Part shown: piece by piece, positions 1 to 62,439 of the stretch
How the letters are laid out: the number at the start of each line of letters is the position of its first letter
Position numbering within the stretch: the stretch's first letter is position 1
Assembly: GCA_033782935.1 (NCBI GenBank)
Contig: JAWQEG010001353.1
Location: 186,001 to 250,000 of the forward strand
Source of the DNA: Petrolisthes cinctipes
Taxonomy: Eukaryota; Arthropoda; Malacostraca; Decapoda; Porcellanidae
Reading direction: 5' to 3'
DNA length: 64,000 nucleotides
Position numbers and translations under genes: made by a program
The notes under the pieces: generated by a model
Database searches by the model: none
What the model was told of the DNA's origin: nothing
Seen by the model: the letters and a program-made list of their open reading frames with translations, nothing else

Positions 1-117
1 CAACTGTACTGCTTATCATAAAAGCTAAGGAATGAGATGAGGGAATCAGTGCATCTTCTCTAAGTTAAAGGTACACAACAGAAATGTCATACATAACTGA
101 TACATGACTGGACTAAC

Positions 118-51044
<50,927 letters not shown>

Positions 51045-51067
51045 CTGAAACACAAATAAAAAACTCT

Positions 51068-51356
51068 TAGTGACCTTATATATATATATATGTATTAAGG
51101 CAACACATTAATGACCTATTTGTACTGAGGCAACACATTAGTGATCTTATCTGTACAGAGGCAACACACACAATACTCTTAGTGACCTTATCTGTACTGA
51201 TACGACACATTTAGTAACTTTGTATGTGATGAGATAACACATACAGTGACCTTTTGTACTGAGGCAAACGAGCAATACTATTAGTGACCTTATCTGTATT
51301 GAGGCAGCACATTAATGACCTTATCTGTACTGAAGCAACACAAACAGTACTCTTAG
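51068..51356. repeat. Minisatellite, about 8 imperfect units of 30-45 bp
   Basis: Units contain GACCTTATCTGTACTGAGGC followed by AACACATTAAT or AATACTCTTAGT. The array runs from just upstream of E1 to the (CT)n array at 51365. Confidence 0.8.
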
Positions 51357-51358
51357 CA

Positions 51359-51558
<200 letters not shown>

Positions 51559-51594
51559 CCGTGTCTACCTGTGTTACACCTCGCCATTCTTATT

Positions 51595-52020
51595 TATGTG
51601 AGGTGGGTGGGAGGGAGGGCTGGGAATAAATAGAGGAAGAGGGACTTTTTTGAGTGGGAGGGAAGGAGAGAGTGTGAATGAGAGGGAGGAAGGGAGTATG
51701 AATGAGGGAGCGAGAGAGAGAGAGAGAGAGTGAGGGAGGGAGGATGGGGGTGCGAGGGAGAAAAGAAGTGGTGCGAATGAGGGAGGGAGGATGGGGTTGT
51801 GAGAGGGAGGGATGGAGGGAGTGTAAGTGAGAGGGAGGGAGGGAGGGAGAGAGGATGGGGTTGTGAGAGGGAGGGAAGGAGGTGTAAGTTAGAGGGAGGG
51901 AGGGAGGATGAATGAGGGTACGAGAGAGAGAGAGAGGGGGGGGAGGGAGGGGAGGAGGGGTTAAATGTGAGTGGGAGGGTGGGAGGGAGTGAGGGAGAGT
52001 GAGTGAGGGGGTGAAGGTAT
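51595..52020. repeat. Purine-rich (GGGA/GGGAGGA)n tract
   Basis: Over 400 bp with almost only purines on the plus strand, built of GGGAGGGAGG and GAATGAGGGAG variants. No gene; the 191-aa minus-strand ORF across it is serine/proline/leucine repeat translation. Confidence 0.9.
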
Positions 52021-52241
52021 AGTGGCCTGGTTCTCCCCGTTCTCAAAGAGTGCCAGGCTGGGCCCAGTGCCAATCCCAGCGTGGCACTCCAGACATACAG
52101 ACAGACAGGTACAGGTAGGTAGTGGAGTGGCCGAGGGGCAAATGACGTCACCAATGTTATCACTGCCAATACCCTACGTTTTTTTTTTTTTACCTGCGCA
52201 GACTAGCTATCGAACCAGGCCAGTGTGCGCAACGAGAGCTC

Positions 52242-52242
<1 letters not shown>

Positions 52243-52330
<88 letters not shown>
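52243..52330. repeat. (GT)44 microsatellite
   Basis: 88 bp of uninterrupted GT. A palindromic CRE (TGACGTCA) lies about 95 bp before it at 52143-52150. Confidence 0.97.
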
Positions 52331-52334
<4 letters not shown>

Positions 52335-52339
52335 ATTCT

Positions 52340-53700
52340 TGTTTATTCTTGTTTATTTAATTATTTAGCTTCTTTTTTTTTTTTTGCTTGTATCGAAAAG
52401 CTAGGAGTAGTAATGATACCACAGCAGGGTAAAAAAATGAATGCAACGCGAGCTTCCATTAACCTGGTGAATATTAACTGATTCCTTACAACAGATAATT
52501 ATCATCATAGCTTAATAGTGCGGTAAGAAAAAATTATTCCTGTGGTTATAAATTGTAGATGAATATGTACTGTACACTTGTATTATTATTCCAGGTGAGG
52601 ATCGAGAATGGTAGATGTGGCACTTGGCAGTACAGTTTGTGTGGTAATGTGTCAACGTAGAGCTTTATTAGTGAGACATAGATACTACGATTGTTCTTTG
52701 TAAAACAAATTATTATCAATCAAACACAATATTCAAGTCGTTTTGATTTTTTTACGTTTATCATAAGTAGCCAGGGAGACCACAGTGAGCAAGACCTGTA
52801 TTGCCCAGATACTACCTTTACGTTTCAAGACCCTCAGTTATAAAACGAGTATACTTGTGTCAGTGCTTGGTGTAGTTTGCCTTGACCTGCATTATATTCA
52901 CCAATGACCTCAATAACATTACATGACGGATGTGTTAGATTTGAGGATGAAAAAGACCATTCTAGGCCTGGAAGACCCTGTAGGAAGAGAGGGAAGGTGA
53001 GAGAAAGGAGAGACAGCAAGCACGAAGGATAAAGAAGAAAAGAAGTGACAGCTGAAGAAGTGAAAGACTGTTGCTGGGGAGTGAAGGAGACCCACCGACA
53101 AACCCTTAAAAAGTTTTGCCCACAACATCGCAGGTGAAGGGGGTGAGGTAGGGGCGGTGAATGAGTGGATTGGGATAGTATACTTTATTAGGGTGTGGGA
53201 GTATGTAGGTGGGTTTGGCATGTGGGAAAGAAGGAAGGAAGGCTGGAGTGAAGGAGGGAGGGGAAGTACGTGGGGGTGATATTTTGTGCAGGTGTTTTGG
53301 AGGTTAGGAGTTGGAGGTTGGTGGCTGGTAAGGAAGGAAGAAAGGAAGGCTGGGGGTAAGGAGTGAGGGGTTTTATGTGGAGGTGATATGTTGTGTAGAT
53401 GTGGTGTGAGAAGAAAATAAGGCTTGGGGAAGGAGGGGGGGGGGGGCGGGTGAAGTAGATGTGATAATTTGAGTTGGTGTGCTATTTTGTGTAGGGTGTG
53501 GTGGGCGTAAGAGGAAGGTGGCAGGTGAGCAAAGGAAGGATGGGGAGGAGGAGAGGGGGAAGGAGGAGGAGTAGGAGGTGGGATGATATTTTTGGTCTCC
53601 TTTCGGTGGTGGGGGGCGTGACGTCAAGTGGGGGTTGATGGGTATATAGGTGGTAGTATATAGGGGGTGGAAGGGGGGCTGTGGCGCCATGCTGCCTACC
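52340..53700. other. Intergenic or intronic DNA, no gene seen
   Basis: The first 700 bp is AT-rich without recognisable repeats; 53200-53680 is purine-rich (GGAAGGAAGG, GGGGGGGGGG) with a palindromic CRE at 53619-53626. Short ORFs have low-complexity products. Confidence 0.5.

Positions 53701-53702
<2 letters not shown>

Positions 53703-53761
<59 letters not shown>
53703..53761. repeat. (CT)29 microsatellite
   Basis: About 58 bp of CT immediately before a GC-rich segment with E2F-like sites. Confidence 0.97.
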
Positions 53762-53763
<2 letters not shown>

Positions 53764-53799
53764 GAGGGGTCTATTGCCGGCGGTGGTGTGGGGATTTCC

Positions 53800-54069
53800 T
53801 GAAGTTTTGGCGCCACTTCGGACTTGAGCAATTTTCCCCCTTCCACTGTCCCTGTTTTCATTCTTTTTCCTTTGTGGTTACTGTCCCACCAACAACATTG
53901 ATATTAAAAACAATAATAGCAGTAGTAATGTTCATGCTGATGGTAATGATGGGAGCCAATTCCCGCCAACTCATTCCGTTTTCCCGCCACCACATTCATT
54001 CCAACTTCCCGCCAGAGACGCAGTAAACAACACCAAGGTGACTCGTCGTGTCGAGAGGAACCGGCCTTG
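53800..54069 (+). promoter_or_regulatory. Candidate promoter with four E2F-like sites
   Basis: Four motifs match the E2F/DP consensus: TTTTGGCGCC at 53805-53814, TTCCCGCC at 53960-53967, TTTTCCCGCC at 53979-53988 and TTCCCGCC at 54006-54013. The last three fall within 54 bp and end 56 bp before a candidate start codon at 54070. No TATA box was seen. E2F sites mark genes of DNA replication and cell cycle; which gene this would serve is unknown. Confidence 0.4.
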
Positions 54070-54100
54070 ATGGAGGCTATAATGAGCAGTGATAGAAGAG
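54070..54100 (+). CDS. Candidate first coding exon of a plus-strand gene
   Basis: ATG followed by ten codons (MEAIMSSDRR) and a phase-1 donor G|GTAAGG. It follows the E2F-like cluster. It could splice to the exon at 57324-57363, which starts in the matching phase. The product is not recognised. Short length keeps confidence low. Confidence 0.3.
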
Positions 54101-54329
54101 GTAAGGTCACCATTATTTTATATAATCTCCATGGTCCTGTTTCATGGTAGACTTTAGAAGAATCAAGGCGCTCTAATGTGTACCAATATTATACTATCCC
54201 CTCGAGCCTGACAGAGTGGATCCATGCAGCTGTCTGTCTGTCTGTCTTGCATTACCACCCAAACATGATGTCTCTCCTCGAAGACTCTAGTCATGGTATT
54301 AGTGTAAGAAGTTCGTGGGGTACACACAA

Positions 54330-54330
<1 letters not shown>

Positions 54331-54392
<62 letters not shown>
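54331..54392. repeat. (CA)n(GA)n microsatellite
   Basis: About 16 bp of CA then 46 bp of GA. Confidence 0.95.
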
Positions 54393-54395
<3 letters not shown>

Positions 54396-54695
54396 TAACC
54401 CTAAAACAGTAGCTGGTGTTGAGTTTTTCGACATAACACTTAATTATTTTTCTTGTCGCAGGGAAGCAGTCCTGATGTAAAAAAACTACTGTATTTCGAA
54501 TAACCCATAAACATACATAATAATATTGCTTTTGTTTGTGATACATTTGCAATGGTGCCAGACGATTTATGACGTATTCAATGGTGCCAGACGAAACAGA
54601 CGTATTCCACACATCCCTTAAATAAATCATAGCATAGCAAATAACAAGCTAAAGATCTATTGTATTTTCCTTCGTACTTTGTTCCCAAGTCAATT

Positions 54696-54699
<4 letters not shown>

Positions 54700-54758
<59 letters not shown>
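54700..54758. repeat. (GT)29 microsatellite
   Basis: 59 bp of GT directly followed by ACAG, which reads as a 3' splice site on the plus strand. Confidence 0.96.
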
Positions 54759-54761
<3 letters not shown>

Positions 54762-54762
54762 A

Positions 54763-54860
54763 GAAATAATAATTACAGGGCCAAAAAAAGAGGTTGTTAA
54801 AGCAGCTATAAAGATCACGAAAGCTATGTTATCGGGTCGGACCAGCACGCGAGCCTGCAC
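54763..54860 (+). CDS. Possible exon with KH-domain-like helix
   Basis: After the acceptor-like GTACAG, the frame reads IIITGPKKEVVKAAIKITKA, which resembles the last strand and helix of a KH RNA-binding domain (I-x-G-xxx-V-xx-A-xx-I). Phase would fit the donor at 54100. There is no good donor; the frame stays open to a stop at about 54931. It may also be chance or a gene fragment. Confidence 0.2.
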
Positions 54861-54899
54861 TGCCAGCCGTCCCTCTGTTTACCTACATACCTACTGTAC

Positions 54900-56400
54900 A
54901 TACATATCTATATTTTCTTACTCCTTAAATTAATAACGGGCATCTAGTTTTGCAATGTATTCAGACTGCAGTAAGTACAGAATATTTTGAGGGACACTAA
55001 AGATAAGTTTTTCCTTAATGTATGAAGGCCTTATCCACAGATATGAGACATTAAAAGATATACATGTACAATTGCAATCACTTATTTGGTACAAGAAAAA
55101 GAGAACTGACATCCCTGACTGTACCAGTTATAAGTGCAGTGGATTGGAGGTAAATGAAAACAGTGGCAAAGGTTCAAATTATGTATGAGGTCCCGATGGA
55201 AATTTATAAAGAGGGAGTAGTTAGATGTGTGCCAAAGAGGTGTTTATACCACGGTAATGTGTAGTGAGATGGAGTGATGTGAGGTGAGGTGATATGAAGG
55301 TGATATCATATTTCCATAGCATACCGAGGGGAGGGGAGTGGAGGTGAGTTGAGTTGGGACAAGAGGTGAGGTGATGGGTGGACAGGCTGGCTACACGTGT
55401 TTGGTCACAATATCACCTTACACACTCACTCCCCATATACGCTTTTACTAGTATTTTTCTTCATGTCCTTCCTTCTCAGCTGAATATAATCATTTCACCC
55501 TTTTCTGCTGCAATTACTCCGCTTAATTTTCTATTTATATTAGTGTAAATTATATTCTTTTATAGAGTACCATCTATAGCAATGCATATAAGCCATTAAT
55601 AATATTTCTCATACTTTGCTAAAAAATTCCCTTTCTTTCTCAATACAGAGTACATAATAATTCTCTCTATCATATATACTTATTTCTATGCCTACTATTT
55701 GCCCTGTCTACTAAATACAATGTCTCATATACATCTTTCGCAACAAATATTACATCCCCACATCTTACAAACTCACCTTGCCAATTTATTCTTGTAATCC
55801 AATAAATTTGTCTCGTCTTTGGCAACATTTAGCACAACCCTTTACTTCACCTATACACATGAGTCTGTCTACTCCTTTCTCTAATACTTTTCCATTGAGT
55901 TTCCATCTTTCTTAGCCTTTAATGCCTGACTATGTTTTACTATTTATCAATTTTGCTAATATTATGCAATTGTTATCCTTTTCCGTTAATTTTATAACTT
56001 CTCTCTTTCGTAACATTATTATATTTCTTCAGTCTCTGCGCTAACAGTTGTCAGAAAACTATAAAGTAAAAACTATTTGTAAAGTGTCAATACAGAGTCG
56101 TATATGTGAGACAAAATGAAAGCTGTGATTGTTCTCTTTAAAATATAATTAATGATATAATGATGATGGAGCCGTTTTTAATTGTAAGTTCATTATGAGT
56201 ACAGCCACTAATTCACAGTGAGTAAAATCTGTATCGCTCAGGTGTCACATGTACACAACTCACGGAAATCAGAAGAAAATAAACCGATTATCGATTATAA
56301 TATTAGAATCTGTTTTGTTGCATTTGTCTGAAAAATTATCCCTTTAAGTAATAATTGACTAACCTTTTTACCAACAATTGTTTAGATTTTAGTGTCTGGG
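54900..56400. other. AT-rich DNA, no gene seen
   Basis: A GAGGTGAGGTGA-rich patch lies at 55240-55390; the rest is AT-rich with no recognised repeats or exon-like segments. Confidence 0.5.
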
Positions 56401-56431
56401 TCAGTTCAGGTGTTAAGGGTAGAATCTCTTT

Positions 56432-56550
56432 TGCTAAATTGGAGAGCTACTGATTCCTCAAACTATCCCAGGAAACAAATAACCCCAATGTTCCTTCTAT
56501 TAGGGATCTGTTTCGGGACATAGTTTGGAGGATTCGGTAGCCCATCATTT
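56432..56550. mobile_element. Foldback MITE family A copy
   Basis: GCTACTGATTCCTCAAACTA with TCCCAGGAAACAAAT on the left; GGATCTGTTTCGGGACATAG with TTTGGAGGATTCGGTAGCCC on the right. Confidence 0.62.
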
Positions 56551-57323
56551 CCTGTCAAGAGCTTCTCCCATTAATCACGATAAACAATAGCAAGGGAAAG
56601 CGTGAGAATACCTTTCCCACGCAACCTTCCAAGTAGCGAGATATGATAAAGTGATAATAGTGAAAAAAGGACATGCTTATCTATTGTAGGATATTTGGAC
56701 CACCTCAATCTGGTATCAGTTTTGACTTTTATTACACCCTAACTCCTCACTACAGTCCCACGACCCCACCCACATTACAGCCCACCACACCCACACTACA
56801 CCCCCGCCACCACAACCAGATCCCTACCTTATCTCAACTCAAACGCTCCACTCTTACCCCCACACCGACTATCCTCACCCTCACTTCCACCTTCTCCTAT
56901 AAGCAAGCACCTCTACCCATATCCTGGCCCCCTCACACCCCCACACCAACACCAACACCCACACCTACATCCCGGTAAAGGTCAGAGGGTGGTGTGGTCG
57001 TTACAGATAGCTTACGTCACTGTTTGTCTCGTTTCCTAGACTTCTCACCCACTTACCAATATGACATTTTATACTTACAATTGGAAGTCTATTTTATTAT
57101 GAGGAAAATATGTAATACTTTAAGAGAATGCATGGAGAAGGAACAACACCGTATGACGTGAAGAAGCAGTGGCGAAACGTCGTCAATAAAAATTCTTCTT
57201 CATTGGGTGTTTTTCCTTATCGTATTTATTATATTTTACGGATGAGCTTCGGCCAAGATCAACTTTATGTTTTTGTTTTGTATACATTGTGACGATAAAG
57301 CTATATAATCTTATCTTATACAG

Positions 57324-57363
57324 GCTCTGATAATACGGATGACTTGAAACAGCTTCGAAATGG
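57324..57363 (+). CDS. Candidate second exon of the plus-strand gene
   Basis: 40 nt between a good acceptor (CTTATCTTATACAG) and a donor (TGG|GTATGT). It is entered in phase 1 and left in phase 2, encoding SDNTDDLKQLRN after a split Gly. Phase matches the exon at 54070-54100. A third compatible segment is 58707-58737 (acceptor GGTCCTACAG, donor TAT|GTATGT). No protein family is recognised. Confidence 0.3.
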
Positions 57364-57710
57364 GTATGTATAGTTGCTTATAATTATGATAATTTAGATG
57401 AATGCATTGATGCATAATAGATGGATTTACCAGAGTTTTAATTTAGTATGTGTTTAAAGATTTGAATGTAATGATGTACACAGTTGGTTGTACGAGTTTC
57501 AATACAATGCAACACGTGTTTTATAACATGAATGTAATGATGTACACAGTTGGATGTTGGAGTTTATATTCAGCTGGTGTTTATAGAGTTGAAGTTTCAA
57601 AGGAAGGAAACGCACAGTGAGATTACGAATTTATATATATTTTTTATATATGTCCGGAATATTTTTATGTAAGTAGCTTAGATAAAATGTCTATATAAGT
57701 GAAATTTATA

Positions 57711-57826
57711 TGTGGCAACTGATTCCTGTAAAAACCTTTCAGAAAACAGGCTACCTCAGGATGCGAGTATATGAGATCTCTTTTGTTGTATTGTTTGGAG
57801 GAATGAGTAGCCCTCAAAATCTCCAA
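57711..57826. mobile_element. Foldback MITE family A copy
   Basis: GGCAACTGATTCCTGTAAAA with CAGAAAACAGG on the left; GTATTGTTTGGAGGAATGAG with TAGCCCTC on the right. Confidence 0.5.
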
Positions 57827-57939
57827 ACAACGGATTTCTCTCTACATGGGCTGGGGGGCTATATAGATTTGTCTCCACTATGTCAAACGTATAATTCCCC
57901 CCCCCCCCCACCTTGAAGGTTAATGAAGATCTACACAAC

Positions 57940-58053
57940 ACAATACAGCCACTCCTCCCCCCAAACACACACACACACACACACAACACAACACAGCCAT
58001 TCCTCCCCCCAAAACACACACACACACAACACAACACAGCCACTCCTCCCCCA

Positions 58054-58087
<34 letters not shown>

Positions 58088-58195
58088 ACACACACAACAC
58101 AACACAGCCACTCCTCCCCCCAAAACACACACACACCCACACACAACACAGCCAGCCACTCCCCCCCCCCCCACCCCTCAACACACACACCACCC
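57940..58195. repeat. Compound minisatellite of (AC)n and ACAGCCACTCCTCCCC units
   Basis: Four to five units of 50-65 bp, each an AACACAACACAGCCACTCCT block, a C run, and a variable (AC)n block. Confidence 0.9.
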
Positions 58196-58302
58196 AGTAA
58201 CACACTTGCATTACTTATCAAACGGCTCGTGTCACTTCTATAAATACACTTCATTGCTTTGGCCATTGAGGGGAGACTAGTATAATGTTTTGGGGAGCAT
58301 TA

Positions 58303-58321
58303 CTGTGTGTGTGTGTGTGTG

Positions 58322-58392
<71 letters not shown>
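58303..58392. repeat. (GT)n microsatellite, interrupted
   Basis: About 90 bp with one GTTTTG interruption near 58321. Confidence 0.95.
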
Positions 58393-58394
<2 letters not shown>

Positions 58395-58399
58395 GAAGA

Positions 58400-59500
58400 C
58401 GCTATATAGAGAGAAAGGAAAACAATATAAATAAAGAGAGTACTTTGTTGTGGTCTATTTTCTACACCTTCACACCATAACCTACAAAGCTTTTCACCCC
58501 TTTATTACCTTCTTCGTCCTACAAGGTCTTCCAGGCATAGGGCGGCGGTTACTTTACCCTCTAACAAATCAATCAGTGTTATAAAATAGAACCGTCTACT
58601 CGGATACAGAGGGATAAGTTTGGTTCTTATAGCAACCAGCAACCAGCTTCTCTACTCATATATACTGAGGTACCCGTATGTTTTCTGGTAATGTTTGGTC
58701 CTACAGGTGGTCGACAACAACAGAATACCCTCTCTATGTATGTATGTATGTGTGGCTGGCTGGGCCCTCCACCTACACCTCGTTGCACAACTGAAAAAAG
58801 CCCATGAGTCAGGTTTCAGCCCTTCCCTCCCCCACTGCCTCCAGCGAACAACAACAACAACGGACATTTGTAGAGAAAGAAGACGAAGGGGGTAGACAGT
58901 CACATCAAAAGTCCTGTCGCTAGTTTTATATATTATGATATGATGGCGACCTGTGAGAATCCAAGTAACGTTTATGAATGAGATGTGATCATCTATTCCA
59001 CCTGACCATATGTAAGCCCAAAAGATTCATGGTTTCGTGTGGGCAATATTCCTTTCTTCACTACGATGCATGTGTGTCAAAAGTGTTGATTCGCCATCGG
59101 ATAGGAGAGGTGAAAGGAATTTTGATCGTGTCTACAATTGCCCCCGGAGACGGAAGAGGAGGCATTAACAGAAGAGGTGGTGAGGGGAAAGATGGGGAAA
59201 GACAAAAGGTGGAAAGGACATGGGGGGTGGGGGTGGTGGGGGAGAGGTATAGTGTACAGCTGCTCATTTGAATTCCGTATATAGCGAAGGGTGGAATATT
59301 TTGCTCGTCTCTTTCCTGTAACCAGTAATATTTAGTCTGTACTTGCTTACCACTGCCACCTCAAACACTGAATATTGCCTCTGGTACCTCCTGCTGAGCC
59401 GAACGGAACTTGATATTGGGAGGAGTCAAGAATCTTTCATCTGGCCTGTACAACGAATTCATGTCCACAACTGTACAACAGGAGGGAAGGTACAACTGGT
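58400..59500. other. No gene or named repeat seen
   Basis: Contains only the speculative exon at 58707-58737 and a purine-rich patch at 59150-59245. Confidence 0.45.
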
Positions 59501-59514
59501 GGGGGTGACAGCAG

Positions 59515-60075
59515 GTGAGGGAGAAACAGCTGCAGTGGGAGAAGCAGTCGAGGGGGAGAAACAGCAGGTGTGGGAGAAACAGCAAGTGTGGGAGAAACAG
59601 CACATGTGGGGAGAGACAGTTGGCGAGGGAGAGACAGCAGGTGAAGGAAAGGCAGCAGGTAGGGGAGAAACAGCTGGTGTGGGAGAAACAGTCGGGGGAG
59701 GGGAGGAGAAACAGTAGGTGGAGGAGAAACAGCAAGTGTGAGTGAAACAGCACATGTGGGAAGAAACAGAAGGCGAGGGAAAAGCAGCAGGTGGGGGAGG
59801 GGCAGTAGGTGAGGGGGAAACAGCAGGTGTTGAAAAAACTGATGTGGGAAAAAAATGGGTGGGGAAAACAGCAGGTGGGGGAGGGATTGCAGGTGGGGGA
59901 GAAACAGCAGGTGGGGGAGAAACAGCAGGTAGGGGAGAAACAGCAGGTGGGGGAGAAACAGTAGGTGGGGGAGAAACAGCAGGTGGGGGAGAAACAGTAG
60001 GTGGGGGAGAAACAGCAGGTGGGGGAGAATCAGCAGGTGGGGGAGAAACAGTAGGTCGGGGAGGGACAGTAAAAG
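59515..60075. repeat. 18-bp minisatellite, about 30 units
   Basis: The unit is GTGGGGGAGAAACAGCAG, more regular to the right (59880-60060) and more diverged to the left. Because 18 is a multiple of 3 and the unit lacks stops, long ORFs appear in both strands (GGGETAGGGET on plus; LFLPHLLFLPHL on minus). They have no sign of being genes. Confidence 0.93.
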
Positions 60076-60785
60076 TGCATGTGGAACAAATCCATATTCA
60101 AATTTAACCATACGGAGGAGATTTTTTAGTATTCCTCAGAAATCTTTTGAGCAATACTCCATAAACTAACCAGTGTGATCAAATTTGAGTTTGAATTTGT
60201 CCTTGACACACCTGAAGATGGGAAGGTGCAGGGTATGGGGAGGGGAACAGAAGATGAACGAGGAACAGCAGGCGGGTGAGAGGGACAAGTGGTGGTGGAG
60301 GGGGTGATGATGTCATGACTACAACGGTTAGGTCTGCCGTTGGTTGATATTTCTTGCACACATCCGCCCGTCTCAACTGTATACATATAACACAATGCAA
60401 GTAACGTATTCTGCACGACCAATAGTTACAAATAATATATGTTTCTTACTACAGTAAACCCAGGGGTCACTGGAATTAATTACCAGATGAGGTTATTTAT
60501 GTGTACAAGAACCATTCATAGTCGTAGACTCAAATATATACATTATGAAATAAAAGAATAAAAGACGGATATCACCAGTTTGACTAAATAAAAAAAAAAT
60601 GTAATATTTCCACGAGGTAAGTACAGTACATTTAGGTTTTTGTTATCAGTAAAAGAGAAACCATTATGACCACCACCATTCTGGGAAGAGGATTTATTAA
60701 CAACATTGTGCTGTTGCTTCTCAAGGTAAGTAGTAATGACGTGACGCAAATGACGCTCCTTATCAAATGTTTGTGTTGTAGCCTG

Positions 60786-60925
60786 TATACACTGGGGCAA
60801 AAAAATTCGCTCCCACAACCAGCCACAATATAACTGAAATACACGTGCTTCGAATGACTGAACAATTGAGGATAGATGGCGAACTGTGCTTTGTAGTTCA
60901 AGCGAGAGGGAATTAATTTTTTTAC
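60786..60925. mobile_element. MITE with TACACTGGGGCAAAAAAATT end
   Basis: The left end has the Tc1-like A-run terminus; the right end reads, reversed, TACTATGCTGTAAAAAAATT. The interior is the diverged relative of the MITE at 48048-48158. Confidence 0.5.
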
Positions 60926-60977
60926 AGCATAGTACCCTAATGCGTGTTAATTTCAGGGACGGTATTCATAAAGCCTC

Positions 60978-61422
60978 TCAGAGTTTGATTTCTCCAAAGT
61001 ATGCCAGGAAACAAGACCAGATTAAAAAAATAATTGTGGCCTGTTGCAAGGAATAGTGTGGAGGAATCAGTTACACCAGATTTACTCACACTTTATATAC
61101 TATACCCTTCCAATATACTGTTTTCGTGTGTACAGTACAATACTATGGTGGGGGGTATACTCACGTGGCTGGCCATGTTACCTCTACCATACCTAACACG
61201 TCGCTCTACATACCTGCAAAGGGAAGGGGAAAAATATTAATTATAAAATGAATGGCCAAATATTTGGCATTTTTAAGGAGGTAGTACAGTGTTGGTACAT
61301 TTGGAGCAACTGATGTATAATTTCTGCAAATTATTCCCAGCAACATACTACCATTAGTTATGTATACTTCTAGCCCTGTTTCCTGACACACTTTGGAGCA
61401 ATAAAGGCACTCTAATGTACCA
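60978..61422. mobile_element. Two foldback MITE family A copies
   Basis: Copy at 60978-61080: GATTTCTCCAAAGTATGCCA with GGAAACAAG, and GGAATAGTGTGGAGGAATCA. Copy at 61297-61422 is more diverged: TTGGAGCAACTGATG, ATTATTCCCAGCAACATAC, and CTGTTTCCTGACACACTTTG. Confidence 0.5.
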
Positions 61423-61442
61423 AATGTATATTATCCCTTATG

Positions 61443-61970
61443 GTACAGTTAGTCAAAAAAAGGTTCCATTCCTCCCTCTATCCTCCAGTAGGCCTAACAC
61501 ATCTATACTTAGTTCTTAATTATCCTTGTCTTACTAATTTGACCTGACGACGACCACCTCCAGTAGGACTAAGGCTACGGTTTATTGTTTTCGACTGCCG
61601 TTTTCACAGCAAGTTGACCTAAAGACAACCGGCCTCTTGGTGGACGTGTTTATATTAGTGGGGCCGGGGCTGACACCACTGATGCCAATGTAACTTAAAT
61701 TTTGTTATGCTAAATATTACTAAAATGTATTTCAATTTTCACGCGAAGGAAAGAAATCACGTTCAAAATGGCTACCACAACTCTATAGACTCACCCCACA
61801 ACTGCTTGTAAAGGTGGCGACTCATCCTGTCACCTGCTACTACTACTCAAAGAATTGGTAGCCCATCAATTATGTCTACAACACAAAACTACCCCAATTA
61901 AAATATAAGGAGGAATGACAGTCATCCTGCCGTACACCACAACACAACACTACTACACCACTCGTCAGGG
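61443..61970. other. No gene seen; one Tc1-like terminus
   Basis: TACAGTTAGTCAAAAAAAGG at 61444 resembles a Tc1/mariner end, but no matching inverted end was found downstream. Confidence 0.35.
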
Positions 61971-61975
61971 AGTTA

Positions 61976-62005
61976 CACACACACACACACACACACTCAC
62001 ACACG

Positions 62006-62053
<48 letters not shown>
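61976..62053. repeat. (AC)n microsatellite
   Basis: About 78 bp with a few interruptions (ACTCAC, GCATAC). Confidence 0.95.
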
Positions 62054-62055
<2 letters not shown>

Positions 62056-62230
62056 ATACTCTTATCGCACTGTTCAACTTCTACCTATGAAACTCACATT
62101 TACAGAACCTGAAACAGATAAATTTAATTAATTAAATATACAGTGTATGATTATTTTTATTTAACTTGGTTTGTAGAAGGAAAAGATCACTTTTCTATAT
62201 ACAGCGCAAAAATTATTAGGTATAGTTAGA

Positions 62231-62250
62231 CACACACACACACACACACA

Positions 62251-62324
<74 letters not shown>
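62231..62324. repeat. (AC)11(CT)36 compound microsatellite
   Basis: AC at 62231-62252 joined directly to CT at 62253-62324. Confidence 0.96.
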
Positions 62325-62326
<2 letters not shown>

Positions 62327-62439
62327 GGAGAAAAGAAAGGTTAAGGAATAGTGTAACAACGAGATAGACCAATTCATTAACCGTCTCATTGCCAGCGAAT
62401 TTACCACAGGTAAGTGAAACATTAAGTAGTCTTCAGGTG

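Noticed and set aside
53904..54113. Minus-strand ORF with signal-peptide-like MVTLPLLSLLIIASIKAGSS
   Set aside because: It overlaps the E2F-like cluster, has no donor in frame and no recognisable mature protein. The hydrophobic start may be chance.
57756..58266. Cys/Val-rich ORFs (VCVCVC, GGGVAVLCCV)
   Set aside because: Translation of (AC)n and compound minisatellite units.
59437..60111. 224-aa Leu/Pro-rich ORF on the minus strand
   Set aside because: Explained by the 18-bp minisatellite; both strands are open and the product is pure repeat.
61155..61185. Minus-strand ATG GCC AGC CAC with GTGAGT donor as the missing first exon of Msp300
   Set aside because: It ends in phase 0, but E1 needs a phase-1 exon ending in one base; joining would shift the CH1 frame.
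62340..62412. Plus-strand segment ending CCACAG|GTAAGT as an exon
   Set aside because: An in-frame stop lies just upstream, the acceptor is weak, and the peptide (NEIDQFINRLIASEFTT) is not recognised.
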